64,000 bases of DNA from Margaritifera margaritifera (GCA_029931535.1 JAQPZY010001660.1:2319001-2383000); one strand, 5' to 3'. Positions 14,026-29,000 are shown, numbered from the stretch's first letter. Numbers and translations are program-made. Notes: generated from the sequence alone by a model not told the origin.

Positions 14026-17000
14026 TCCTACATGATCCTGTGTATATTTACAAAACTCATAATTGTAGGCTCTCCAAATGTTTAAGTATCATCATCAGTA
14101 CATTCATCCTACTTTGATAAAATAGTAAGATCTGCTTTTCAATATGTTTCCTTTTCTTCCTATTTGCAAACTTTTAACAGTAATCCTATCTGCAGCAAAT
14201 TGTAACAATGAAAACCACTGCTACAGCTGATGCTGTGTAAAATATATGCAATTTTAAAAAATTACATTTGGATGGCTTTTTCATATAAAATTCTAACATT
14301 AGAAATGATTCATAAAAAACAAAAGATGAATTTATAATTTTTCTACAGTATTCATCAAGATAAAAATGCAACTGGCAATATTCAATACATACCAAGTTTG
14401 TATATCATACAGTAATTTACAGTACACTAAACATATGATTGCAGAGCACAGATCTGAACTAGCTTTAACCCTTTTGAATTTGGATATGACTCTGGTCGAA
14501 CCTTACCTTTGCCATCAGGATATGACTCCAGTCATTACTTACCTTTGCCATCAGGATATGACTAAAGTCATTACTTACCTTTGCCATCAGGATATGACTC
14601 CAGTCATTACTTACCTTTGCCATCAGGATACGACTCCGGACATATGTTCCCTACATTCCGTCTACCACTTCGTGGAAATGTGCATTTAACCGTGTAATAT
14701 GTCATCATTTTATGTGTACTCTTTTGAGAAGAAGGAAATCAAGATAGAAAGTACACAAATGTAGTCACAGAATGAGTTTAAAAGACCCCCAAACTGGTAA
14801 ACATTTTATTTAAAAATTGAGTTTTAACGTGCAGAGATCAAAAATGGCGGTCACTACTAAAGTTGCAAGTGAAGGCAGTTATGTACTTGCAGAATTAGTT
14901 GAAAATAAAGACAATTTCATGTAGAAAATTTACATTTTAGGCAGTGGGGATCCTTATCTTTACTTCATCAAAATGAACGGAGTTGATCACTGGTTATTTG
15001 AAAATTTGATTTAAAACATGAGTTTTAACATGCAGAGATCAACATGGCAGTCATCAATGAAGTGGCGAATTATGGCAGTGATGTGGATGATGATTTTAAT
15101 GAAAATATAGACAATTTTGTTGGGAAAACTGATGTTGTATGCAGTGCAGATAGTGATCTTGACTTTTCGACGAAGTGAACAGAGTTGATGATAATTGGTT
15201 AGTATAAAATTTTATTTAAAAATGGAATTTTAACGTGCAAAGATCAAAATGACAGACAGTACTGAAGCAGCAAGTGATGACTGATGACTGTTCTGGATGC
15301 GGATTTTGATGAAAATATGTACAATTCTGTTGGGGAAATTTATATTTTAGGCAGTGGGAATCATGATCTTGACTACACTGAAATGAAATGTGTGGATGAT
15401 AATTAGTTCATTGGTATTTTTGACTTGGATATTGATGATGATGAAGGCTTTGATGGCTTTCAAGCTAGCTGGACATTTTCTTAACTTCGCTTCTCATAAA
15501 GTTCACATGCATACTGAGGTTAAGATGTGTGCATAATATTATGAAATTTTATGGCATTCCTGGAAATGGACCAAAATAAACCCAACAAAACTCTGATATT
15601 TTTACTGAAACAAAATGAACAGCTATGTCGACTTTCCAGTAAGGATCTGTTCTGCTTGCTTTCCAAAAATATACTCATAGATGTGATTATATGTTTTGTG
15701 TTACAAAACAGCAAATGTAGCAGATACCTGTTTCATTCCTTCCATAATGGCAGAACCATAGTTCTTCCCCATTGTGAACTTCTGGTAGGCCTCTGTAATC
15801 AATACAGCAATCTGCTTGTGTAGCTGCCATGGGACCACAAGCCTGTCACCCTTCGATATAATAACAAAGCAATCTATTCTCAGAAGATATTCAAACTTGT
15901 CATCATAATATTATATATTTTTAGTGTAGCGTATACATATCAACTGATATACTGATATAGTCATATATGTCATATGCAATATGACAAGAACTTGGTCAGA
16001 ATGTACACAAGAGGTAAATTATGCTACTTGTCTGAACAATTGTGCCATCAAAGTTCTTGATTAAAAAGCCTTGTATTCAAAGTTTAGTCACCTGACATGA
16101 CACCAGCAAGAAATCTTATTTCTGATGTATTCTTTTATCATTCTGTAAGCATCCTCATGCATGTAGATGTGATGCCAACACATGAGCAAGCTTATTGGAA
16201 ATCCTGACATAAATTTTTGTATACTAGGCAGCCCATCTGGAATGGATAACATATTCATTAAAAGTAACAAAACTTATATACAACATTATTGCATCTACCT
16301 ATGAGCCGATACATACCAGACAGCAACAATTAGGATCTAATGAGAATAAATGGTGTAACCATCCCTCCAATTCCAGAGCCATGAATTCCTTTAACATTTT
16401 TGGCAAAAACAATAACCTTAAACATTCGTTTTTCTGTGAATTATCTGCAACTTTCTATTTTCTTCATCTCTGCTGCCATTTTTCACCTATTTTCAGTCTA
16501 ATCAATTTGTTTCTTGTTATGGTCATGCTCCCAAATTTTCATAAAAATGTCACTTTCTGACACGTATGTCATCTGTTTGAGGTTCAATCTTTGCAGCGAA
16601 AACTAAAAACAAAAAAACTGGGACTTTTATCATCTCATACAATCCAAAATAAAATTCTCTATCAGTGCAGCTGGTGATTTTATTGTAAATGTATGTTGGA
16701 CTTATTCTGCATCCATTTAAATCCAGCTTGTGAACTAAAAATAATGCTTCAAAACAGCTGAAATTCTACATTTTTGCCCCATCCCTGTTCCAACAAATGA
16801 ATTTTTCTACACCTACACTCATATGGAGATTTAAGTACATGAATTTTTCTACACATACACTCATATGGAGATTTAAGTACATGAATTTTTCTACACCTAC
16901 ACTCATATGGAGATTTAAGTACATGAATTTTTCTACACCTACACTCATATGGAGATTTAAGTACATGAATTTTTCTACACCTACACTCATATGGAGATTT

Positions 17001-20000
17001 AAGTACATTAATTTTTCTACACTTACACTCATATGGAGATTTAAGTACATTAATTTTTTCTACACCTACACTCATATGGAGATTTAAGTACATTAATTTT
17101 TCTACACTTACACTCATATGGAGATTTAAGTACATGAATTTGCCTACACCTACACTCATATGGAGATTTAAGTACATGAATTTGCCTACACCTACACTCA
17201 TATGGAGATTTAAGTACATGAATTTGCCTATACCTACACTCATATGGAGATTTAAGTACATGAATTTTTCTACACCTACACTCATATGGAGATTTAAGTA
17301 CATGAATTTTTCTACACCTACACTCATATGAAGATTTAAGTACATTAATTTGTCTACACCTACACTCATATGGAGATTTAAGCACATTAATTTTTCTACA
17401 CCTACACTCATATGGAGATTTAAGTACATTAATTTGCCTTTCTGAAGATAAATTTGAAGAGTCTGACTGCATAAACTTTTTTAATTTCATCTAAAATATT
17501 TGGTCACATCTTTGCTTTCTAAAATTTGGAGTGCACTCCGCATGCATAGTTTTGAAATAGATCCCAGTGGTAATCATATTGACCTAGATACTGAATGCTT
17601 AAACGAAACTAATTCACACCAAACATAAGCATTCCCTGATTCTTCTTTAAATAATATATGATCCTATAGGTTAAATATTGCAACTATATTTTTCTTTAGA
17701 AATTAAACACTGTGCAAAGTATGAAACTGTGAAGTGGAACCTATGTGCATTCTTTCTTTCACATTGAGAAACTATTATATATATACAAGTCTATAAAATT
17801 TGTTCTGAAGTACTTTTCTTTCTTCCTACCTGTGTCCGGAATTTTGTAAATATCATTCTGAATGCAGAATTTTGACAACAAATTTGTAATAATTCCACAA
17901 AATCCAGAAAGGTTGGCATCTTTGCAATAATAACTCTTCTCATTCTAATGTGAAGCCCTTAAGTTTTAATATCCATACATGCCTCTACTTCCAGGGATGC
18001 TATTTTTTTAATACATTAGTAAAACATAATTTAAACTCACAACAAAGTCGACTTTACTTGAGGGTTGATACCTACAACATTTTTTAGAACTAGTCATTAG
18101 ACATTATTCTAAAATCTAAGTAAAAGGGACCATGTATTAATTACAATCTAAGAAAAAGGGCCCATGTATTAATTACAATCTATGCAAAAGGAACCATGTA
18201 TTAATTACAATCTAAGTAAAAGGAACCATGTATTAATTACAATCTAAGTAAAAGGGACCATATATTAATTACAATCTAAGTAAAAGGAACCATGTATTAA
18301 TTACAATCTATGTAAAAGGAACCATGTATTAATTACAATCTAAGAGGGACCATGTATTAATTACAATCTAAGTAAGAGGGACCATGTATTAATTACAATC
18401 TAAGTAAAAGGGACCATGTATTAATAACAATCTAAGAAAAAGGGCCCATGTATTAATTACAATCTAAGTAAACGGGCCCATGTATTAATTACAATCTAAG
18501 TAAAAACAACCATATATTAGTTAAACAAATTTCACTTATAAGTAAGCAGCATTATACTTTTATTCCTGGATTTGTATCTGAAGCCTGATACAGTCATGTC
18601 AAACACAAGTTACCTGTGAACTTTAAAAACTAGAAATGTTTTCCAATGATGTATATGCTCGCACCAATACAGCATAATTGAAGAAACCCTGGTTCAAGAA
18701 TGCAAGGACAAACTTTGAAGACAAGCAGGAGCCATAACTCAAAATTTATTGACCAGAAATTTGTGATATGTGGGATGTACCTGACATTCTGAACAAGACA
18801 TTGGTACCACAATGTGTCCTCTCTATAAAATGGGGAGGGTGGTACAAAAAAGATCACACACCTTCATAAAACTCGCATTTATTTGAATGTAATAAATATT
18901 CTTTCCTACTTGTAGCTGGATTCTATCACTAAAAAAATCATAATGCAAAACATGTGACTCCTAACCAGTCATGATCTCATTCACAGCTGTTAAAGTTAAA
19001 TACATTTGCACAAACCTACCCGGTTAGTTGGTCCCCAGTTGAAGTTACTCAGGATGATTTGAGCAAGCTGACTGGTGGAGTGATAAAAATCCAAGGAAAG
19101 CAGCCATTGCCTAATGATAACAATATCTGGATCTGTTGGCAACCAGACTGGAAGAGGTAGACCTTTGTACAAGTACAATGCAGTCTGAAAATATAAATTA
19201 AATTCACAACTTACTTCAGTGCCATTTTTTTAGCCTTGAAGGTATCAGCACGACCAATCAAATGACCAAGGCAAACAGATGCACAGTGATTTTTTTACAA
19301 TAGTGTGGCTATTATTTTGATTTTGTTCACTTCCACAAGAATGTTCTGTTAATATATATAAACTTTTAATATAAAATATACTGAAGAAAATATTGCAATT
19401 CAACTGCACTCACAATAATTTAATTCCTGTGCATTAAAACCCTCAACCCTACAGTATGTTATTTTCTAGATTTCTTTCAAGTTTTTGCCCAAAGTAAAAA
19501 GATACAATTTTGTTCAAGAAAGTTTAACAAAAAGTATCAGATTAGCACATTAAACCAGCACAATAACTTTACATGGCATTGGGTAGTACCCTTCTTCCAG
19601 GGGTTGTAACATTAACTTTACATTGTATCGGGTAGTACCCTTCTCATAGGGCCTGTAACAATAACTTTACTTTGCACTGGCTAATATCCGTCTCACAGGG
19701 GCTGTAACAATAACTTGACATGGCACTAGGTAGAACCCTTTGCCCAGGGGAAGTAACAATAACTTGATATGATACCCTTCACCCGGGGTTGTAACATCAC
19801 CAGTTTCTCAAAGATCAACATGTATGATTGTAGGGCTGTTCCTGTAAAACATTCTTGGGATCTAAGAAAGCATTTTCAATGTGGAGCAGTCACCACAGAT
19901 GCAGTTTAGAATTGTATGTCATCTTCATATGAACTCTTTGAGTAATCAGAGTACCCTGGCATATATTTTTAAAAAACTGCCTTTCCTGGGTACCATATAT

Positions 20001-23000
20001 GTTTAAATGGAACAGCCCTTAGCAAACAGAGCAAAGACTAAGATTTTAAATGATGTCCAGTAATGTTGATTCTCAGTCTATGTATTTTACATAGTACCAG
20101 AAACCCAATCTAAAAATAACTGGTAACAAGTAAGATCTAACTCAGTTTGGTCAAAGTAGCACCCAGACAGGTTAAGCTTTGTGAAAATTAGGGTAAGTTT
20201 GACATCCATCCAAAATTGGGACCAGAAGGCTGGAAAGAAGTCTAATTTTCACCCCTCTGCACCTGTCATGATGAAGTAGGTAATCCCAAACAACGTCCTA
20301 CAGACATGTAACCAAGCAGCAAAATGAAAGTCATGCAAAATTGAATTTCCTAGGATTCACTTAGGAGAAAAGAACAATGCTTTTCATCTATCCCCATCTG
20401 ACCTGAGAATTCTAAAATTCTCTAGAGGCTAATGAGTTAAAGGACATGCACGGTTAAAATTATAGAATTCATGCCAAACTGAATTTATTTCAACATGTTT
20501 TTCAAATACAATGCCATGAATGAAGCACAAATGTGTTAAACAATTATTATGCTGTTTCTCAGACAATAAAGATCACAAATGTTTACATTAAAACTAATGA
20601 CTGTTATTAAAACTTATGACTGTTATTAAAACTAATGAAATGACTGTTATTAAAACTAATGAAATGACTGTTATTAAAACTAATGACTGTTATTAAAACT
20701 AATGACTGTTATTTTTATGAAAATACTGTAAACCACATTATTTTGCATCATTTTATTTTCACAAATTCTATAAAATGTATTTACAACAATTTTTGCTATC
20801 GCCCATTTTGACTAGACATATTGCATATGTATTTTGACTAGACATATTGCATATGTATTTTGACTAGACATATTGTATATTTTGACTAGACATATTGTAT
20901 ATGTATTTTGACTAGACATATTGTATATGTATTTTGACTAGACATATTTTATATGTATTTTGACTAGACATATTGTATATGTATTTTGACTAGACATATT
21001 GTATATGTATTTTACTAATGATGTGAATAAAAGTATCTCACAAAAATTGTGAAAATATTATGCATGTGAAAACTGTGTGATTTACACTTGTATCTAAACA
21101 TATATTTCAACCTACCACTCCAAGACTGTCTATCACTTCATGAACCCTCCGTGTCAGCAAGGACATCATACTTGGGTGACGGGTTGTGACTGTGCACAGA
21201 AGTTCTCGACCCATCTTAGAAAACAGCTCCCTAGTCTCTGCACACACATAGGCAACCTGGGAGAAATTTTTGTTTATTATGTTGTTGATAATGACACGTT
21301 TCATTTGATATATACCATATGTACTTGCATATAAGTCAAGTCCAAATGCAAACTGCACAGACCCAGATTTACCATTGCATAATGCACTGGCAGATCTGGG
21401 TCTATGTAGTTTGTTAGGAGTAATCAGTAGAACAAGCAACATAGATCCTGCTCTGCCAGCACATTATGCAACGTCAGATCAGGGTGTAATATGTTGTTTG
21501 CAGTTGGACTCGATTTATAAGCAAGTATAGATGGTACCATATTTATCTATGATATGTCAATGCTTGATGACAAGCCCACACATCATTGTTACAAAACTTT
21601 GACAAATATATACTAATATCATTGTCCAACTGTAAACCCAAACCCTACTTTGACAAATTTATTGGGCTGGCTCTTTGGTCTTATCATAGGGAAAATACTG
21701 TATATGAGGTAACCATGCAACCTAATGACATGAAATGTAATATACATTTGTAATTATGGAAGTAAGTCAATGTAGTCTACTTTCTGCAACTAATTCACTA
21801 ATACATCATACAACAAAAGTACCATAAACAGCACATTATACACCTGCCCCATATTTAATAGTCATTTATGTAGGCACTAGTAGGGTATGGTTGACTATGG
21901 AGATTAATGACCAGTGGGTGTCAATGACCTGGACCTTTGGACAAAGTATGCGGTCTTGAACTAAATTTAATGTGCAGAAACGATTATTTTCTTATGAGAC
22001 TTACTATGATGGTGAGCTCCAACATTTAGATGCCTTAATCTAAAGGTTTCCTTATTTCTTTTTGCACAAACCATCCACAAAGTTTGGTCATGGAACCTAC
22101 TCTAAAAAAAAAGTTACTCTGCAAAACCAATTTTCTTTATGTTACAATGACCTTGACCCTTGAACTTTGTAACACCCAAATCAACAGACCTCTTCCATAC
22201 CTTACGTGAAGCCCTCCACAAACTTTTGTTAATGTACGTGGTCTAGAACTAAAATTATTATACAAACAAGAATCTCTTGATGGGACTGACACACTACTGT
22301 GAACTGATTTTCCAGGAATCCAAGATAAGGCTGTTTTTTCTTTTATAACTGCTGAGTGTTGAAACCATTTCTGATATTCTTGAGTGATGACAGGATTTGT
22401 TATCACCCCCATGTCAATATGACCAACCATCGAAAAGCAGTAATGTTAACCAATGTTAATGTGTAGAAACCATTCTTTTTCTTTCAGTCACAGTGACATT
22501 GCTCATTTACCTTTTGATCACAAAACTCAAAAGGCTTCTTCTGTACCCTTGCAAATGTGCAAGCCATCCATAATGTTTGGTCCGGGTATGTGATATAGAA
22601 CTAATTTTATTGTGCGGAAACAATTTTTATCCTTACAGTCACAGCGACCTTGACCTCTGATCTTCCCTACCCCATGTGAAAGATATCCACAAAGTTTGGC
22701 AACTGTTGATGGTGGAGAACTTGAATTCTTGTGCAGAAACCGTTTTCCTTCTTTCAGTCACAGTAATCTTGACTTTGACCTTTTGACCACAAATCAACTG
22801 AGTTCCTCCTTACCCAAAGTGCAAGCCATCTGCAAAGTTTGGTATCTATAGATGGTAGAATACTCAAATTATTGTGGGGAAACCATTTTTCTTTTTTCAG
22901 TCAGTGACTTTGACCTTTTGACCATGAATCATTATGGTTCTTCCGCACTCAAAGTGCAAGCCATTCACAAAATTTGGTCTGTGTATACCAAATAATGTCG

Positions 23001-26000
23001 ATCTAATTTAATTGTGCAGAAAGCATTTTTATTCATTCAGTCACAGTGATCTTGACTTTTGACCTTTTGAACCCAAAATCGACAGGGTTCTTCCTTACCC
23101 AAGTGCAAGCCATCCACAAAGTTTGGTAACTGTAGATGATGGAGAACTCAAGTTATTGTGCAGAAACCATTTTTCTTCTTTCAGTCACAATAACCTTGAC
23201 CTTGGACCATTTGACCCCAAAATGGATAGTGTTCGTCCTTAACCTAAGTGCAAGTAATCCCCAAAGTTTGGTAACTGTAGATGGTGAACAGATTGAGTTA
23301 TTGTGCAGAAATAAATTGGTAATGCCTCACCATATAAATACAAGTTTGAAAAATAGTCCATAGTGACCTCCTTTTCATGCACGCTATACTTTTGGACTAT
23401 AAGTCATGGAAGCAAAATGTTGCATCACACAAGGTCAATAAAGTTTATAAACAATTAGCAAGATTCTTTTTTTTTCTCTCTCTCTCTCTTTTCCAATTTT
23501 TCCTCTACATGGTAATCTTTGACAAACAATAAGATAGTACTGAACTAAGATCATCTAAATGTAAATTTAAGTAATGCATGAAAGTCCATTTTTTAGTAAA
23601 TTATGTTTCTCTGAAAATACTTACCCAATCACATTTATGTTAGGAACTAAACCCCACTACCTCTTGAATCCAGCAATCTTAGAAAGACAAAAATTTCATC
23701 TTTCCCGTCGGTGTAACATACAAAGGGAAGAAAATTTTCCCCATTACATCCCCTTACCACCTCAAGGTGGCTACCCATCAGCCACATGTTTACCAGTTTA
23801 GGCTGAGTGAAACATCAACTAGGATTCTCACATTTGCAGGGAGAGGTGTGTGGGTGGGGTGAATAGCAATGTTATTGGGTAAGTATTCTCAGAAACATCA
23901 TTTACAAAAAAAAATTACTTTCTCAGTCTAATACATTCCCAGATCACATTAAAGTTGGGAGAATACGTAATAGGAGGAGGAAATGCATGAGCAGCCTACT
24001 TGGATGGGTGCCCTTCAAGGGAAGAATGGCTCGATTCCCTGAATGAAGGATAAACCACTTTGTTAACAAGAGGACAGAACAACCAATGGTCACATAACCC
24101 ATGATGACAATACCCAGTTAAGGAGAGAAGAACGACTGATACTTACCATGCAAAATTCCAAAAGAATCCAGTGAAATTGCTAGACCAACATCCATGAGGA
24201 GGTCATGCTGATGTCAAATTGGCCTGGTGGTCATCTGGGCTGCAACCACTGGACTCACTAGATTAAATTCCTGTTTCTGCAAAGTTAGATCGTGTAGATA
24301 GAAGCTCAAGAAGGTTGACTGTGCTTCTATTATGTCTCAGATCGAGATATTATGTTCAAACATGAGGTCTGCAGAGATCACTCTAATCTCATGAGCTGAA
24401 ATATTCATGAGGTGTATACATCTGATCTTTCTGAGACCTTATTACAGCAAGTGTATTACCCACTTCAGCCATGATGCTAGGCTTGAGGGTTTTTTCATCC
24501 ATCTTTCCTGGCCTTCATTGGATGAAAGGGTTGTTGCTGGGCCACACAACCCTTATCCATGTGCTTCAAGTAGTGCTTGACAGCATGGACTGGCCCTTGG
24601 ATTGCAACCTCTCTCAGCATCTCAGTCGTGGAGAGGAAATGGATGACCACTCTGATTGCCTGCTGATGGCAACCTTTTCTTAGCTACAAAGCCCAGTTGT
24701 GTCATTAGAAACATGGGCACATCCAATCTGAACTGGAGACAGTTTTGGTCCACTGAAAGGACATGCAACTCACTCACCCTGCCTGCCAAAGCTAGGGCTA
24801 TCAGAAAACACATTTTGTTTGATAACAGCTTCATCAAAGTTCTGGCTAAAGGCTTGAACTGATCTGAAATGAGCCATGTCAACACCAATGAGGGATTCTA
24901 TTTAGGAAACTGGGTGAAAGATTTTGGCCTATTCAAGTCAAAAATTGGCTAGCAGGTCTGATAGATCCTTATTGTGACCAATATCCCCATAAGCCTTTAG
25001 AATGAAGGGCCTTCTAGCTCGTGAGATTCTCTCCATAACTGAAAGTTTAAATTCCTTTCTAAGCAAGGCTCTCCTGACAAAAGCCAGGCATGAAGGAGAA
25101 GCCTCTCTGGGCATGGATGAAACACTTGCAACTGTGGCTGTTTTAGCGGGTTGGCCCTCACTGGGATTTTCCTGGGAATGTCCATTGCTAGACCAAGCAG
25201 ATTATTCACCCAGGAACTTGTCCCACATGAAAGGAGCTATCAGAATCAATTTGCATTTCTATCCCAGGGCTGAGCAAATCCCATAGCCCAACATCCCAGA
25301 CTATTCATTTTTGAAGTCGGGCAAGTAAAATTTTCCAAGTCGCTAGTCCGGGACAAATGCTTTTTAAAAAAGTCGGGCTAGTCCTTATTTTCATACTTTA
25401 ATCACTATATCTACCTTTATTTGGCCAATCATGCCCTCCGGGCATACTGAATACTTAATTCTACCCCTCTTCATGTATACATTTACATCCTGTTACCGCT
25501 TGACTGCATATTGGGCTAAGTGACCAAATTATCGGCAAATCAAAACACGTCAGACAAAAGAAAGTCATATGATCAATTAGCAGTGTTTTAAGCGGCTTTG
25601 TTGCATTGAGTTTACTCAAGCCAGATCATCACAAGCGACTCACTATGATTTTAATCCAGCGAGTCAGTGTAATTAAATTAATGAAAGGTACTTTACCAAC
25701 ATCAGTGTTGGTTTCCTTTATGAACTGATTAAATGACAGTAATGATTCTTTAATTTGTAATTGATTATACAGATGATTAACTTCCACGTGCGATAATGCA
25801 TTTGAAGTGAAACAATTACGCTAATTGATGAGCTGTCTCTGTTTGTATTTAAAAGAGAAAATTCCTTAAACCAAAAGAGTTTACAAATGCTAATGAACAT
25901 TTCCGCAAATGGACCAGAGCTTGAGGACTTTAACCCAGACACAGCTATCAACTGCTGGCTTAGTGCTGGTGCTGGTGCTGGTTGCAGACATATACATGGA

Positions 26001-29000
26001 CATTTTTTCAAATCCATCAGCTAAAACATATATACATGAACCTGAAGAAGCCAAATGTATAACAGCCAATGTTTTTGAAAAATTAAATTCTTTTAAGAAA
26101 TAATTATGTTGTATATTATTTCGTTTGTTTTTTCTATGGATTAAGTACATACATCTCATCAAATCTCGGCAAGTGATTACCATTTTGGGACCAGTGAAAA
26201 GTAAGGTGGGACTAGTGAAGAGTAAGGTGGGACTAGTGAATTTTCTGAAACCACTTGTCCTGGACTAGTGGTTAAAAAAAAAATTTGCTCAGCCCTGTGT
26301 CCCCTCATCTTCTATGTTATCCTCAGTACCAGAACAATGGGGGGGGGAGCAGACATTGCCCCCAAATCCCTCCCAAGTAACTGATAGTGCATCCATGGCC
26401 CAGGTTTCTGGGTTCAGGACTGGAGAGACAAAGGTGTGCAGTTTGTGATTCCACCTCATCACAAAAAGGTCTTTCATTGGATGCTCCCAAAGCATACCAA
26501 TCCACTGAATGAGTGATGGATGGACAGACCACTCAGTGTGAAGGGTCTGGCCCCTTCTTGCCTGTGAGTTGGCTAGGGCATTGAGCCTGCTGGGGACATG
26601 TCTGACTGGACTATGATCTAGGTCAGGTGATTTTTCCCCCACCCCTACAACCCCCATGTGAGGAGGTAGGCCACCATCACCAAGTTGTCCAGAATGATAA
26701 GAACTACCTTTCCATACAGTTGATCCTTCCAGAAATGAAATGCATTTACTATAGCCTTTATTTCTAGAAGGATTATGTGAAGATGTATCTCCTCTTGCCC
26801 CCACTTGCCACTGACCATGGTGTTGCAGGGAAACAAGTGACTTCCCCAACCATATGAACTGACATCCGTGCAGATTGTAACGTCTGGTTGGGGCTTTTCC
26901 ATAGGAATTTCTGCCATGAGCCACTGTTTGGTGCACCACTGATGCAGGAATGATACTACTTCAGTCAAAATCATAATTCGCTCATCGAGTTGACCAGAAA
27001 GGAGCACCACTGGGTGAGCAGGGTCATCTGGAAAGGGTACTAAAAGGCAGCCAATAAAAATCAAATCCACTGCCACATTGAGCAATCCGAGGAGTTGCCA
27101 AAACTACCTCTCTCTGAAATCCATTCCCAGTTGCAAAATGACTCCATGAGCTTGATAATCATGTTCAGAAGATTTAGAGTGTGCCCTTTTTTCACCACCC
27201 TTTAATTTCCTTTTCAGGACATTGACCAAACATCTTCTGCCCATAGTGAACACATGCTACATGAGTGTGAGGAGGAACATTTTGTGCAGGCCAGGCACAT
27301 CTCATGGTTGTCCTCCACAAGTTTAAAGTGTCTGCACTTCTTGCAAAAATTAACAGTGCAACACACCAGTGAAAAATTGTATGTTCCCAATTGATGTCAC
27401 ATGGACAATAACAACCGATGAAAGATTGCATAAATACAAATAAATTCACCAGAAAAATTGAAAATGTTGTATACACCAGGTATATCAACGTTTTGACTTA
27501 CTATACCACTGAAAATAAATGACAGATGGTCAAAATTAAATTTAAATTGCAATGGATTCTCTGGAGGCACTGTTCACAGTTGCAAGCAAAAGTTTAAACT
27601 GGTTACATCTGGTATACAGGTAGCCACCTAGCTTGAACAAGGGGAGTTAATCTGTAAGAGTTACTTCTCTTCATCTATATCACAAGATGTTTTATCCGCC
27701 TTTCAGGGAGGGCTGGATTCGGAGGTAGCATAGAGCAATTTCCTAATGTTAATGTGATCAGATAATGTATCTGATGGAGAAATTGGTACCCCAAAGACTG
27801 ATACCCCATATGAATTTACTTATTTTGGTGGGTGTCAATTTTTGTGGTCTTGCAAACAATTACATTTTGTCAGTACTTAAATTTATGGATTGAGGAAGGT
27901 CATATTATCTTCACAAATGGATGATTGTTCGTTGAATCTTTAATTTTGTGTTTGTAGCAACCACAAAATCCATTAAAATTGGTACCCCACAAGTGAAAGT
28001 AACTTCACGGTGTCCTTTTGGCCCTTAAAGTTGTAGAAAATATTGTAAATAAACAAGCTGCATATTACTTGTGCATGTTTCCCAAATTACTGTGAATTTA
28101 AAATGTTAAATCACCACAAAATTTGTCATTTGCATAATACTAGCCTACTTTAAAAAATGTTAGAAGCCCTTATCATTTCTAAGGTCTAGACTGACAAGAG
28201 TTATCAGCATTCACAAATTCTCTCAAAGTCGTTATGTTTGGAAATAGTACACTGTAATGTCCAACAAGAGATCCCCTTTTTGTCAAGCCTGCCTTTTATT
28301 TAGCTAAGTAAAAAGCTTTAACAGTGAGGTTATCTAAACTTTAACACTGATGTTAATCTATGGTGTGGACTGATGTACAAATGGACATGCACAAGAACAC
28401 CAAAGTAATCATTATGTCAAATAAGTGATCCCCTTTTTGTCAAGCCTGCCTTTTATTTAGCTAAGTAAAAAACTTTAACTGTGAGGTTAATCTCAACTTT
28501 AACACCAAATTTAATCTATGGTGTGGACTGATGTACAAATGGACATGCACAAGAACACCAAAGTAATCATTATGTCAAATAAGTGATCCCCTTTTTGTCA
28601 AGCCTGCCTTTTATTTAGCTAAGTAAAAAACTTTAACCGTGAGGTTAATCTCAACTTTAACATTGATGTTAATCTAGAGTGTGGTCTGATGTACAGATGG
28701 ACAAGGATACTAAAGTGATCCTTATGTCAAGCTTACATCAAGGTTGGCTTGACAAATATACCGTGTCATAATAGAAATATGAAATACTTGTAACATTTTA
28801 AAGTAGCTAAAACATAGGTGATCTGTAACAAATCTTATTAAAACTAACTTCAAACACAGTTAGAATGATGGCCTGTACTATATCTTCATTATCCAATGTG
28901 CAGGATTCTGTGATGTTAGTCATGGCAGTCAGTAGGTAGATAGCTTCTGATTGGGACACCAGCTGCAGTACATCACACAACTGACTCTTGCTACCTGCAT

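Larger units (their letters stand above)
23605..27785 (-). mobile_element. DIRS-type tyrosine-recombinase retrotransposon, internally deleted, with a nested hAT element
   Basis: Inverted terminal repeats of about 200 bp bound a minus-strand order of Cys-rich ORF1 N-terminus (27185-27350), RNase H and connecting domain (26299-27130), and tyrosine recombinase (24210-25262). Most of ORF1 and the reverse-transcriptase core are missing between the first two. A 1.03-kb hAT element is inserted between the RNase H part and the recombinase. All frames carry stops and shifts, so the element is dead. It lies in the sense orientation in an EPG5 intron. Confidence 0.8.

Noticed and set aside
14366..14689. 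107-codon plus ORF with CHQDMTPVITYL repeats
   Set aside because: Produced by the 36-bp tandem unit; no protein family recognised.
16092..16236. Minus-strand ORF segment as a constitutive EPG5 exon
   Set aside because: It needs an extra 28-nt micro-exon to restore phase, while a direct join of the exons at 19020 and 15850 is in phase and simpler.
16749..17490. Long ORFs (226, 146, 96 codons) of repeated MYLNLHMSVGVEKF / INVLKSPYECRCRK
   Set aside because: They are reading frames of a 42-bp minisatellite, open on both strands because the unit length is divisible by three.
25265..26298. Clear 8-bp target duplication around the nested hAT
   Set aside because: Flanks TTCTATCC and TGTCCCCT agree poorly; I cannot claim a duplication.
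26289..27085. Two overlapping genes of 216 and 146 codons
   Set aside because: They are frameshifted halves of one DIRS RNase H/connector region.
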